Source: Phorcus lineatus (Eukaryota > Mollusca > Gastropoda > Trochida > Trochidae). From it: a stretch of 64,000 nucleotides of DNA. The DNA lies in contig OV121090.1 of the NCBI GenBank assembly GCA_921293015.1, forward strand, positions 17,391,304 to 17,455,303, given 5' to 3'. Positions 36,934-49,700 of this stretch are shown here, in pieces; positions within the stretch are counted from its first letter, which is position 1; each line of letters begins with the position of its first letter. The position numbers were made by a program, and so were the translations under genes. Under the pieces are notes generated by a model. It was not told where the DNA came from and made no database searches. It worked only from the letters and a program-made list of their open reading frames with translations.

Positions 36934-38701
36934 TATGCCCTTTGTTATGTATACACACAAGTTGCACATATTGTTTACAATTATCTTTGTATTTTATTGC
37001 TTGGCATTGAAAGAATGTAGTTACATGATTTTCTCTGTTACCTCTTCAAGCGTATAATACGTTGATGATGATATACAATGCATAATGCAACATTTCTTTG
37101 CAGGGTGTCATAATATGTTAAGGATGTTATTTCATTTTTGCTGATATTTTTTTCAGTAAACGGTCATAAATGTATATAGAAATATGGAAATGATATTATG
37201 CTTTTTCAGTTGTTATACTTCCGATCTATCATCTCTTTACGGACTTAAGCAAGTATATTCGCGAAAAAGCCTTAACCTGTTGTTGAAAAGTGCATCAAGC
37301 TCAACATGGCGATCGTCTACACAAATACCGACGGCGAAATGTTGTTCATTTCAATAATTGTATTTATTGTATATTATCTTGAAGCTTGCTGCTCCGCAGA
37401 GCTCCTTCAATATCTTGATATCTACCAGGCCAAATGCCTCATGACGGCAATATTTTCATGACCTTTAATGTTTTCAGCCAATGAGATTGCTTTATGGAAT
37501 GATCTTGAAACAAATATCACGAACTCTACGGGCCTGTTATTCGGGTTGTGCAGCTGTTGCTAGATGCATGTAATGTTTTTGCTTGTTATATAAATACATT
37601 TTTTAACAATTCGAGGTATTTAGCCTGACAGATAACATTAAATTATAGGAGTTCCGTGTATACAAATACAGTCGTTCCTTTTGCGAAAGTGTATTTCCAG
37701 AAGTCAGGAGACTTTTTATAAACGTGTGTACTGTACTGCATTGTAAAATACTTATATACTAGTATATACAATTTCTAACTAGTCAAATACCGGAATACGC
37801 ATTACATAACAAAACTTTGCATTTATTAGGTCAAACTGATGGTACATCCATACATCGCAGTTTACACAATGTCATACAAACATCTAGTGATCATATTTAA
37901 GATGGATAATGACATTCTTACCTTAGGTGTGTGTTGAGTACGTTCGGTAATTTGAAGTCAACCATGGTCCATGGCAGATTCAAGGCGAAATAAAAAGGAA
38001 AAAGACATTTTGGCCGATTGGTCAATTTGGCATCATTAGATTTTTAATTAAGTTAGCCTACACAATATATTGCTCTGCTTGTTTTGTTGAATTCGTAATG
38101 TTTCAGTAATGGCAGACATTAACATGATATAGACATGTGTCACCCAGGTAATCGATGTTAATTGCAAAACGAATGGTAACAGGACTATGATGTGCTACAC
38201 TACCCGATATTTGTAGGTTACCAAGGGCGCATTTGCACTCAGCTCCCTTTGACTAAGGTGGTCTTAGCTCATTGTTATAACTATTGGTTAAGGTTGCTCT
38301 GAGCACTGAGGGGCTAACTATTGAATTTAGAAGATGTTTCAATTTTGAAATGATTTTAAGATTTCGATGGGTATACAAAATGGTAAAATATTTTTATTTT
38401 TATTTTCATGACAATCTTGAGAGGTAAATGAAGTAATTTATCCCTCTATTTTACGTCTCCCGTGTTTGAACAAAGATTTTATAATTTTAAGAAAATATCA
38501 GTTCGCATCAACAGTTGCCACCAATAAGGCAAATTTTCATGATGTGTGTAACAACTAATACAATCTGATTAAAATCAGATGACGTATCGCGCACTTAACA
38601 TTTGTCCATCATCAATATGCGATACTAACTTGTTAAACTGAAACGAAACGAAACGGAAATAAAACGAAACGAAATTAAACAAGCGGAATTCCATCTGATT
38701 T

Positions 38702-39240
38702 AATAATAATAATAATAATAATGGCTATTTATAGAGCGCCTCATCCATACACTCGTGCATGCTCATGGCGCATTGGGAGAAGAAAGTAGAGAGTCAGTCA
38801 AAGGCTATTGAGAAGAAATACGTTTTCAAAGATATCTTGAATGAGTCCAATGATTCACAAAGCTTTATTGTTTCTGGTAGAGGATTCCACAAAGTGGCTG
38901 CTGCATATGAAAAGGATCTCTGTCCATAGGTGGCTAGATTGACTTTTGGCACATTTAGGAGGGATTGATGTTCGGATCTAAGTGGTCTTGAAGGAACATA
39001 ATTTACAAGCAGTTCAGATAAATATAATGGAGCTTGGTTGTGAAGGCATTTATGTACAAGGCATAAAATCTTAAAGTCAATCCTATATTTGATTGGAAGC
39101 CAGTGAAGGGACTTGAGGGTTGGAGATATCTCATCATGTTTTCTTTTGAGGGAAACAATCCTTGCTGCGCGGTTTTGAAGTTTTTGGAGTCTGGATAGCT
39201 GTTTAGTGGTGATTTCAATCAGATTGACAACTAATAAAGA
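38702..39240 (-). mobile_element. CR1/L2-type LINE 3' end
   Basis: The minus strand encodes the reverse-transcriptase C-terminus up to its stop at 38,794. The 3' UTR (with GAGCATGCACGAG and GGCGCTCTATAAATAGCC) then ends in (ATT)n at 38,702-38,722, the usual 3' end of CR1/L2-like elements. It is 5'-truncated near 39,240. Confidence 0.85.
38794..39240 (-). CDS. CR1/L2-like reverse transcriptase, C-terminal remnant
   Basis: About 140 codons without a break: LSRLQKLQNRAARIVSLKRK, then ISPTLKSLHWLPIKYRIDFK, ILCLVHKCLHNQAPLYLSEL and SRPLRS. It ends SYAAATLWNPLPETIKLCES, LDSFKISLKTYFFSIAFD and TGA. The NRAARI, LHWLPIKYRIDFK, APLYLS and LWNPLP blocks are hallmarks of this LINE group. No start codon or catalytic domain remains. 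Confidence 0.85.
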   Translation of the reverse strand, partial: SLLVVNLIEITTKQLSRLQKLQNRAARIVSLKRKHDEISPTLKSLHWLPIKYRIDFKILCLVHKCLHNQAPLYLSELLVNYVPSRPLRSEHQSLLNVPKVNLATYGQRSFSYAAATLWNPLPETIKLCESLDSFKISLKTYFFSIAFD

Positions 39241-39809
39241 GGCAAAACTATGTATCTCGTGAAATGATTGTGCCAGCAGAAGTTTTTAGGGGCGTCAAAT
39301 GCAAGCGATTATCCTTTTACGTCAACATAGTTAACATAAGTTTATCTTATGTTATTTTCACTTCATTCAGTAACATTAAAGGACATTTGATGACTGCCCT
39401 TACAATATTTTCTTTTCGAGTGATTAATTGTTTGTATCAATTTCATGAGCGAGAATGATGCATTTACCAATATAAAGGTTCGTCGTTACCATACCATGTA
39501 GATAAAAAAATTTGGATCCGTTAAGATGTTATTCTTATAATCGAGATCGTGGAATTGAAAAAAGTCGTTTTTCAAACATGCATGCAAAACGGAACATCAT
39601 ATAATTAAATTGAAGCCTGGTGACCATACATACAATAATGTCAATGATATCCAAATGCAAGTAAAAGTGATAGCATGTTTATAGGCGCTAATAGCTAATG
39701 GAATTTATTAACCTTTGAGGACAGATATTTGGTCAAATTCATCATAAATATCGAATACTTGACCGGCAATCAATAACATAAAATACCTTAATTCATATGC
39801 ATATATACA

Positions 39810-39815
39810 TTTATT
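39810..39815 (-). promoter_or_regulatory. Poly(A) signal of STRA6-like gene B
   Basis: AATAAA on the minus strand lies about 45 bp beyond the gene B stop codon. Confidence 0.6.
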
Positions 39816-39859
39816 CTCAATTCATTCATTCAATATCAACACATATTACTGACAAACGT

Positions 39860-40005
39860 TTAAGGTAGAAGTAAACTTGGCGATTTTAAATCAGAATTCT
39901 GGTAGTCAGGTCGCAGGGAGGGGTTGTTGATAAGTGTGTACGCCTTCAGCCAGCGGGCAATAACACGAACTGACCGCTCACTGGACACCAGTTCCATCTG
40001 ACTTA
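39860..40005 (-). CDS. STRA6-like B exon 16 (stop)
   Basis: Acceptor ATCAGTTTCAG. SQMELVSSERSVRVIARWLK, AYTLINNPSLRPDYQNSDLK, then SPSLLLP and TAA. Confidence 0.88.
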
Positions 40006-43000
40006 CTGAAACTGATACAGAAAAACAGCTTATACATATATTAGGCAAAATTAGCTAAGGATTACCCCTTTATTCAACATTTAATAATCATATGGATAAA
40101 AAAAATGAATAGTGAGTATCACACTATTGAACTGAGGAATGGCCCTTAAGTTACTTTGCTGAGGTCAATATTCAAACTATTATTTCCTTATAACGCATTT
40201 CGTCGGTAAAACAAGCAGTAAGAGAAAAGAAAATATTTATTTATTACGTAGATTTAATTTTCTTAAAAAGAAAAATTTAAGGGAATTTGACTGGGTTTAT
40301 CCGCATTTTGAAAATTTTCTCTTCTATGGCCTTTCTTTTTAAAGAGGAACCTAAAAGTCTGTTTTTGTCTTTCCCATATTTACCATGACGCTCTAACTGC
40401 CTCGATCGAGCAGCGTCCAGCAACACCTGGCAGAAGGTGACCAGCACGGGGTGGGTGTGAGTCTCCTCCATCTGCAGGTAGCTCACGAAGGACAGGTAAC
40501 CTACAGGTAACAGTAGGTAATAGAGGATATCATACGAGCGCTCATGCTTTACCATTCTATAAACACTAGTTTTGGAGTTGAAAGGAATTAATTGTGGAGA
40601 TGTACATTTTTCATGGTAATCTAATAAAAGTAAAAGTAATCTTAGAGCGAGTCTGATATTTGTAACCTTTCTCAACTTGTCTTTATCATTTTTGATATTT
40701 CATGAAGTTATCAATGTAAAATATAGTTATTATTAATAATTTCAGAACTCAAAAAATCCGATGGAAGTTGAGCTTAAATACAGAAACGTATCATCTCCTC
40801 TCTCACAAGAGTCATCAGAAGATGACATATCCAACATATATCCTTTATTCATAACATATATATTTTTAGAATCATAGAGATAAAATGTATTTCCCCCCCG
40901 AAATCTGAAAACAATAAAAGGAACCACTTCAGTGGGTGAAAAACTTTCAGAAATATATGAGGAACTATCCATGTAATTTGTTCAGCTTGTTTCCATGGAA
41001 ATTAAGCAAAATCGATCTTATAGAAATGGGAAAAAAACCCAAGGGAACCACATCAGAAGGTTTTCACAAGGAAATTTTGATAAATATTTTTGGAGTGGTT
41101 TTTAAGTTCTGCCTCGGAAACAAACCTATCCACGTATAGAGTAATAATTCAACATGTCCACGGAAACAAAAAATAATCAGAATTCTTTAAAATCAAAAGG
41201 CACCACTCCAGTAGGTGGGAATACTCATGGAAAGCTTCAGAAAGATCTGATGAAAGGTACCAGCGAACGGACAGTCGTAGAGGGCGACGACTATAGCCGA
41301 TGGTAATACATGCCTGTATGAGAAAACATGGAGCGCCTGACAACGATGACGATATCTGTACCAAAACATCTAATCCTTTTCAATATCAGGGTCACTTGCC
41401 TGTATCCCAATGCTCGAATCCCTTGACCAGTCCACTGCGGTCAATCCGACCCAGGAAGACGACTCCGAGGACGATACCCTTCCCGACCCGCACCAGACAC
41501 GTGTAGAGACCCAACAGGATGTGGTAGAAAAACAGAAAGTACGACACGTTGTGGTACACTCGTCTGGGAGAGGTGGCGTAACAGGGGAAATAATATTATC
41601 ATCCTTTGACGATTTAACATAAATTATTGGATCCATGGCATCAATGGACAAATATAACAATTATTCCAAGACTGCATGCAGCATAAATAATGTGTTTGAT
41701 TGCATAGAATTATGAATAAATATTATTGTTTGATTATTACTTCTATGATCAAACATGGCAAGTGTCATACATAGATATGTCATTTGTGCACATGTGTAAT
41801 TATACAGTAATTTGTAAACGTTATTATTGCCAACGTCATAATACAATGGTCTGTTGCGTCCCAAAAATGGGCCTTAACAAGATATTATTTTTCTCGTGAT
41901 GAAATTAAAATAAGAAATTAAAAAAATGTGACATTTGTCAGAAGATACGATCTGTCATTCAAGCGTTACTACATGTAAGCCCTTTAATTCCATCGTGACG
42001 TCACCTTGCTCTGGTTCGATTGTAGATTATGTTCCATCAAATGGTGTTTGAAATATACAGAATGAGCTTATGCATTTACTCACCTATTGTCTAGAGCGAG
42101 ACATTTTCTCTTTTCATGAGTGACGCTGTTACAGAATTGGACGTTTTGTAAAAGAATTTTTCTGGACATGAAAATCTGTAGGAAGTATACGATGTATGAC
42201 ACAATAAAAGTTGGTCTGAAAATAGAATAAGACATGATAACTGTGATTCAACCACTTCTAATAAGTTAACTTTCCTTTGATTCATCTTACACTTATACTT
42301 TGATCATCATTAACAATCAACTTATGTTGACAATCGTATTTTCATTCGCGAGATATAGAACAGCACTCACTCTGTAGATAAAATTAGGATTCGATTTAGC
42401 TTTTGCTTGTTGAGTATTGTACTAATTACTGATCAAGAAAATAATAGTATATATGTTCATTTAACTCATGAACCTTTTAGAATGTTACAGAACTCGCTTG
42501 CGCTCGATGCCTGAAAATGGTATTAAAAGTGTATTCCTTAAGTACTAGTGTTGTGTATGAATCCGCAAGTCTAACAAAAAGACTGCTGTTAATAACAATA
42601 GTATCTTACCTCAACATAACATTTAAAAACAATTATAGTTTTGAATTTAACTAAACAACAACTTCTGAAATGCATAATTCTATGAGGCTCCTTTCTTATT
42701 CAAAATAAACTTTTCTATTATGAGGAATATTTTTCAATGAACCAGTTTTTTCTGGTTCCTCGACTATAGAAAAACAAGAACTTTTAAAGATAGACAATTT
42801 AGAGTTACAAATGTTCTACTTACAGGATAGTGTAGAATGGTTTTAGCAGTATATCGGGGACGAGTCCCAACAGTGGCAGTATAACGAGGTAGGCGAGCAG
42901 CATTCCACAACAAAACAGGGTAGAAATCATCACTACATAACCTGAGGCATAAAAATTCCTTAAATTGATATTTCTTTTGGAGAAACCAATCGAAGTTCCA

Positions 43001-43742
43001 AGGGTGTAAAAATGAGACGGAAAAGCCATCTTTGGCATGTTACAAAGTAAAATGTATATACATATAGGTAACTGGATATAAAGAATAATTATTTATTCTA
43101 CACAAGGTCCACATGAATTTTAATGGTGAAGATTCTCGGAACGAATAACAATGAACTTTTTCATTTTAGAAAGGTATATAAAAAAAACAATAAAAAAAAA
43201 ACTCACCCCATAATATGTAGGCAATTTGTGATCCAGAGTACATCAGACTGTGGGCCTGTAAATGAAGACGTTTCTGAATAAGTCAAAATTTGTGATGAAA
43301 TCTAAGAGTCTCGAATTTCAAAATGGCTACAGTTGCAATTAAATCTCATTAAAATATGTTCATCTCATTTGCATAATGTAGTGCAACAATAGTATAGGAT
43401 CCTATTTAAATGAGATTTGCTGTATAGTTAAATGTTATTTAATGTTAATTATTTGTCAATTATTTCTTCGATCGTTACACAGATTGCGTTTCCGATTCGA
43501 TTTGTATAAAGAAATTTTTACGTAAGTGTAAATACGCTTTGTTTAAGTAAGAGCAGAGGACCAGACATTTATGTGGAATATGGAAGTAATCTCCCTTAAA
43601 AGGGTGTTTTAAATTTGTTGTATCTTATAAGAATCACACTGAAAGGGTTTATTTTATATCTGTGATAATTACTCATTCGCTTATAAGTTAATTATTGTAC
43701 ATGTATGTATCAAGTGAATGAATGAATGAATGAATGAATGAA

Positions 43743-43785
<43 letters not shown>

Positions 43786-46700
43786 TGATGATGATGATAA
43801 AAATAACAACAATAATAATAATGACAATAATGATAATAATAAAAACGACAATGAAAATACTACTACTACTACTACTACTACTAATAATAATAATAATGAT
43901 ATAATAATAATAATAATAATAATAAGAAGAAAAATACGTGATCCCTACCAGTATTTTACTACGCGGCAGTTCCACGCAGTGTTTGGGAACATAGGAATGG
44001 TCTCCCCTTATTAGACGCTTCATCTGAATCTTGTAACTGATGAAGATGTCGATTATGTATTTCAGGATAACGGAGGATGAAATGCCGAATGCAACATACC
44101 AGCACACTGTCAAAATAGAAACACACATATTTTTTAATATTTAATAAATTACTGTCCGATTTACACTTTCATTAAAATGAAATCATACTGTTGCTGTACT
44201 ATAATTTGCGTAACGCAGCGAAGTAAAACTATGATATAATTTTAATCAGATTGACTAAATCCAATGTCATTATCGAGAAGAAAAAAGCCGCGATAATAAG
44301 TTGATTTTTTTTTTATAGAAAAGACCAAATTGCACGTGCAAATCATAGACCACGAGAATTTGGGAAGGAACCAGACAGATTCTCGTGCATTTTGTGCAGA
44401 CTTTAATGTTTTGTAATTTGAAATGTGACAACCAACAAGCAGCTCATATAGTCTGAAGAGTGCTGGATTAACTTTGAATTGGGTTGAATGATAACTGAAA
44501 GAGCGAATTGTAGATCTTTTCAATGACATTGTGAGACTTTTTCGGTATGACTTACTTTTGACAGTGGAGAGAAACAGGTCTACGTGTCTATAACCGTCTG
44601 GACCGACCACTGTCGCTATATCAGCTGATGTGCTACTGTTATGTACCGCCTCTCTGGCGTATATTAGTAGCTTCTCAACTGATAGGAATGATATCAGACC
44701 CAACTGAAAATTTGAAATAAAACCATGTCATTTTTTTTCACAAATAGAGCTATTGGTTCTATAGCTCATCAGGCTTTCTATATATTTTTTAAAATGAATA
44801 ATCACAGGGTCACAATATGAGCTATAAAAAGATCATCAAATTAAATTTTCTAGGATTTTCTGAAAAATTAGACAAAAAAGGTTTATGAAATTAGGTGTTT
44901 AGGGTGTGGTCCCTGTGACCCCTAGGGGAGTAAAAATCTATGATTACAATCCGCAACAGTTACAGAGTCTTTACACAAGGTTTCAGCTTTCTATGAATTT
45001 TGCTTCTGGGGAGTTAAATGAAAATAGGCTATATGGGCGTTGCCCTGAATAGGGGTCAAAGGGTAAACCAAATCAGAATCTTCATCAGATGAGGAGGCTA
45101 TACACAATGTTTGGGATTTCTAGGCCTCTTGCTTGGGGAGAAGATGGATATAGTTTTAGAGCACCTTATTAGGGGTCACAGGGTCACCAAATCTATAAAT
45201 TAGAGTCCCCATCAGCTAAGTAGTCTGTACACTAAGTTTCGGCTTTCTAGACCTTTTGCCTCTGGTGAAGAACATGAATATAAGCTTTAAGGGCGTGGCC
45301 CCTTTGGCCCTTATTAAGGACCAAATGGTCGCCATATCCATAAATTAGAATCCCCTCGGCTAAAGAGTCTGTATAAAAGGTTAGCTTTCTATGCCTCTTA
45401 CTTCCAGAGAAGAAAATGAAAATAAGTATTAAAGGCATAGCTCCTGGGACCCTAATTTGGTGTCACCGAGTCACAAAATCTATGAATTAGAATCCCCATA
45501 TAGCTTAGGTATCTGTACACAATGTTTCAGTTTTCTAGGCATTTTGCTTCTTGAGAAGAAGATGACCGTGTTTGACCACTCCTGAATTTTCTTCAAATGG
45601 TTTTTATTTATCAATAATTAACTCAGCTGTTCAAAGGGGCTTAATTCCTTAACCATAGCCTAAAACACTTATTACTTTTTATAAAAAAAACAAAAACTAC
45701 CAGCTTCACCGAGTCAATGGGTCCTTGACAGGTGGTATGCTGCAGACGTTGTGTTTTGACAACATTGATGGAAACTTGAGTACAAATGGGATTGCCCCCG
45801 TTATACTAAAAATCACTATCGTTTCGTAAATGTCAAACGACACAGGGGGAGGGATAGCGCAGTGGTTAGGGAATTCGCCTTAGGACAAAGTGGTACGAAT
45901 CCCGCCAGGGGCTCGGCAACTTTATCTGCAATAGACAACTGCTCTATAAACAGTGAGGTTTCAGTGTAATGCTACATTGAATTTCAGCGTAGCACCATCA
46001 ATGATTCGCTAGTTCAACTGCAATGCATAGCCACAGTGGTGTTGCGGGCTTTCTCCCTGCAATAATATTAGCATCAGTGGTATAAGTGAAATACTCTTGA
46101 AAGCGGCGTTAAAACCCAAAACCCCTCACCTCAATAAAATTTTCTCAAATCATAGCACATGCATAGGGATTAAACGTAAAGGCAAAAGTTGAAATACCTC
46201 ATACAAACACAGCAATGTAACGGTGACGGTGGCGGTTATTCTGGGTGAGAAGCGGAAAGTCGGGTCCTGACGATATGAAAGAATACTCCACACACTCGTG
46301 TCATACATCTCTACACTGGAAATAAATGCTTAAAATTATTCCAAATATTTGATTTTAAGTACCACTGACCATACCATGTTATTTGACGACTTGGCTACTA
46401 TCGAAAATATGGGCCGACCAGAAAACTGGGCCAATACAAGACTCATGATTTTGCCCATATCAACGCTTAGTGAAAGACATCGTTTTAAAACTCCCGACAG
46501 CTGCAACAATCTCATTCATAATTTCGTTTTTGATGAAAGTTAACTCTCATTATAGAATCGCGAGAAATTAGTGAAACTGAAAATAAGGTATGCATTTTTC
46601 CTTTGGTAAATACCTATACATGTATGCTTGATTCCGAAAAAAAACATTAGTCACACAAACGAGTGTTAGTTTTGCACTTCCGTTGATAAAGCTTTTATTT

Positions 46701-49700
46701 TGTTAGATGAGCTGTTTTCGAAAATGTTAAGTGGTTTTTCTTAAACATAAGACAAAATTTCTACTAACGACGGTAAAGTAGAACGAACGCCCATTAGTAG
46801 TTGAGTCACATGTTGACACTGATGGCTTCTGCTAAGTTGGAACTTCGCCTGTAAACAAACAATGATTTGAACTTTATAACAGGTGTTATTGAGCTCACTT
46901 TTAAAAACTGATAAAGGCTGGGTGCACGTAATAGTGTTATTTAACCAATAAAACATTAACATTATTGCAATATACAACTTCCATCTATTTTATTGGAATT
47001 TTAATACAACGTCGATTTATAAGTTAGGAATTGGAATAAAGTAGAGAAATGAAAAGAAGCGTATATAAAATAATGCGTATCACCACAAGATACACCAAGC
47101 AGGAAAATATCAATAAGCCATCGAACATTTCGGTAAGTAGTTATCATTATATCAATGCAAATCTGAAACATGGCACATCTCATGCCTTTACTGATAAGAA
47201 GCATGTACTCATATACATACATATAGATTAAACTATACAATAATGACACACCTTGGCTTTGATCGCGTTGGTATCACTAAACACGTGCAGAAGTTCCACG
47301 TCATCCGTCTGACGATATGACAAGAAATGGGAAGAATCGCATAAACAAGAGACATTTCAAATGATCATGTTTCAAAGTAACTCTATATCAATTTTCATAA
47401 TTCGTCCAAATTTCGGTAAAAAAAACCCTGTTCCCCTGGTGTGGAGACTGCATTTAACATTATACATTGGTGACACAGTAGAGCGACCTCATCCCCATTT
47501 ACATCGAAATATTCTAGGGGCGATGCATGTTCATGATGTGCATGTAACCTACGACAAATGACATGATAGGGACATACCGACGATGCAGCGAGGTGTTTAA
47601 AACCAGCCAGTACAGCAGACATGAACCTCCAGAGAAAGGTGAGAACCAGGTAGAGAAGACAGGTGAGGACAGGTAACTGAATCATGATGGGCTCACCTGT
47701 GAACACCTGTAATTAAATGAAACATTTACACAAAGATGATATGATATTTGGGTTTACTATAAAGAGATCCAGGTAAAGACGACAGGTGGGGACAGGTAAC
47801 TAAATTACGATAGGCTCACCTGTGAACACCTGTAATTTAATGAAACATTTACACAAAGATGATACGGTGTTAGGGTTTGGTATAATTAGAAACTTTTTGA
47901 AAAAACATGTAGTTATGAACCTGTTCAAGAAAAACTTCCCAAATTAGAGTTGGTCAATCTCACCCTGATGATGACTTCATAACTAAAGATACAATATATT
48001 TGTGAAATGTAGTAGAACTTTACCTTTGGATAAGTGTATGGATAATTGAGATTAAATTAATGAAAGCAAAACAAGCATGTAAACTCGTTATTTTACAGAC
48101 AAGGTAATATCGCAAGGGTAACGAATACAATAAAATCGTTTCGTGAAAATTGTATGACACGTATGATTATGTACTTATATTAATTCGGTTTATATTGTGA
48201 AATTATAAGACAAAGGGAAATATCATACACACCCACTCTGTGTCGTCTATACATTCGAACACATGACCTAGGTTGACAAGAAACCTGAAAATAAATGCAA
48301 AGTGGCTTAATACTTAATATTAGAGTTCAACGTATCTAAATGGTTCTAAGAATGCATTTCTTGATTATAGGCCACTCGACAAAAGTCTAGATTCAGTTTA
48401 GTGTTGAATGTAATGACGTGGTTTCTAGCACAAACGACGTAAGAAGTAGTAGATCTAAAATCCCTGTTGGCGTGTAAATGCAGTACAGGAAAAAAATTCT
48501 GAAAATTTAGTAGATTGGAACAGACTTATATTGTGCATCGTCACAAGAATATCACTATGCGCGCTTTCATAACGAAATTTTAGCACGATTAACCTTAAGT
48601 GCCATTTTAACACGGCTAAGGTTAGCTTAGTAACTTACGATCACCTAAGGCTATGTGAAAAAAGCACCAGAAGGATAATAATTTGAAACATGTAAGACAT
48701 TCTCACCAGATAATTGAATACGCTAAGCCCACAAAGGACCAGACTATACTGTCCCTTTTACCAAGACATGCGAAGAAAGGGTAGAAATCGATTCCCATCT
48801 CCGTGACAGCAACCATGGCCAATAGCACTGCGAAAGGAATGAAACAATTATCATTATACTAACTCATTTATACTTAATCAAAATTGGCCATCCAAAATTT
48901 CACTATTGAACTACATGAACAATACTAATGAAACCATTAATAATTGATAATCATATTGACGTGATCCTGTAGTCTATGTCATTTCAACTTTTAATTCATG
49001 CATTTCTTTTTATTACTCCGGTATTTCGATTCGACTTCTTCATCCTATGTTATACATATCGATGTTTTCTTTATTTATTTTGTATACGCGTCTATAGATA
49101 AGAAACACCTGGAAGTCTAAAATAGTTATCCTACAGTACCCTGGGACCACATAGGGGTGTGCTCTGTGATGTATCCCCCTTGAAAGAGGGTCAGGCAGTT
49201 ACTCGCTGTGGACCCAAACGCTGCTGCATAGGCCAGCCTGTCTTCGTCTCCATCCAGAAGATTCACTGGGCTGGAGAAGAAAAGACATGCATTTATGACA
49301 GTTTTGAAATTGGAAACAAATAATAAACATGAATTATTGTTACTTGTTGTATATCCAAACTTTCTTGACACGTATGAGGTCAGAAAGCATGTCTCGATGC
49401 CAACCTCTTTTCTAAATGCGACCATAAAGATCATTCTCTCCCCAAATCACTACAGAGCGCGGAAACTAACATGAAACGAGACAGAAACCAATATTTCCAC
49501 TTGGTATCCAGACAAGGTTTATTTAGTTTCTATCTGGATTTCTGAAACTTGAAACTACGAATTTACATAGTATCCGTTTGGTTTCAATCACGGAACATTA
49601 CACACTATCCAAGCGGGATCCTGTTGGGTTTCCATGATGTTAATTTATTGTAGGGTTCAACTTAGTTTCCATGTTCAGTTTAATGTTGGTTTCAACCTAG

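Larger units (their letters stand above)
36934..39800. other. Spacer between the two STRA6-like genes
   Basis: It should contain the gene A promoter and 5' UTR and the end of gene B, but no core promoter element is clear. A GAAAC-rich run lies at 38,641-38,678, next to the LINE described separately. No other gene was recognised. Confidence 0.55.

Noticed and set aside
37340..37480. Minus-strand stretch reading EAFGLVDIKILKELCGAASF
   Set aside because: Looks protein-like but has no convincing splice sites and no recognised family.
41370..41660. Other frames over the GC-rich stretch
   Set aside because: Out-of-frame readings of STRA6-like B exon 14, whose own frame matches the paralogue.
43688..44128. 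Poly-Ile and poly-Asn proteins
   Set aside because: AAT microsatellite; only the exon at 43,949-44,106 is real.
46741..46977. Candidate extra exon of gene B (FQLSRSHQCQHVTQLL)
   Set aside because: It has an acceptor-like site but no usable donor, and exons 7 and 8 already join in frame without it.
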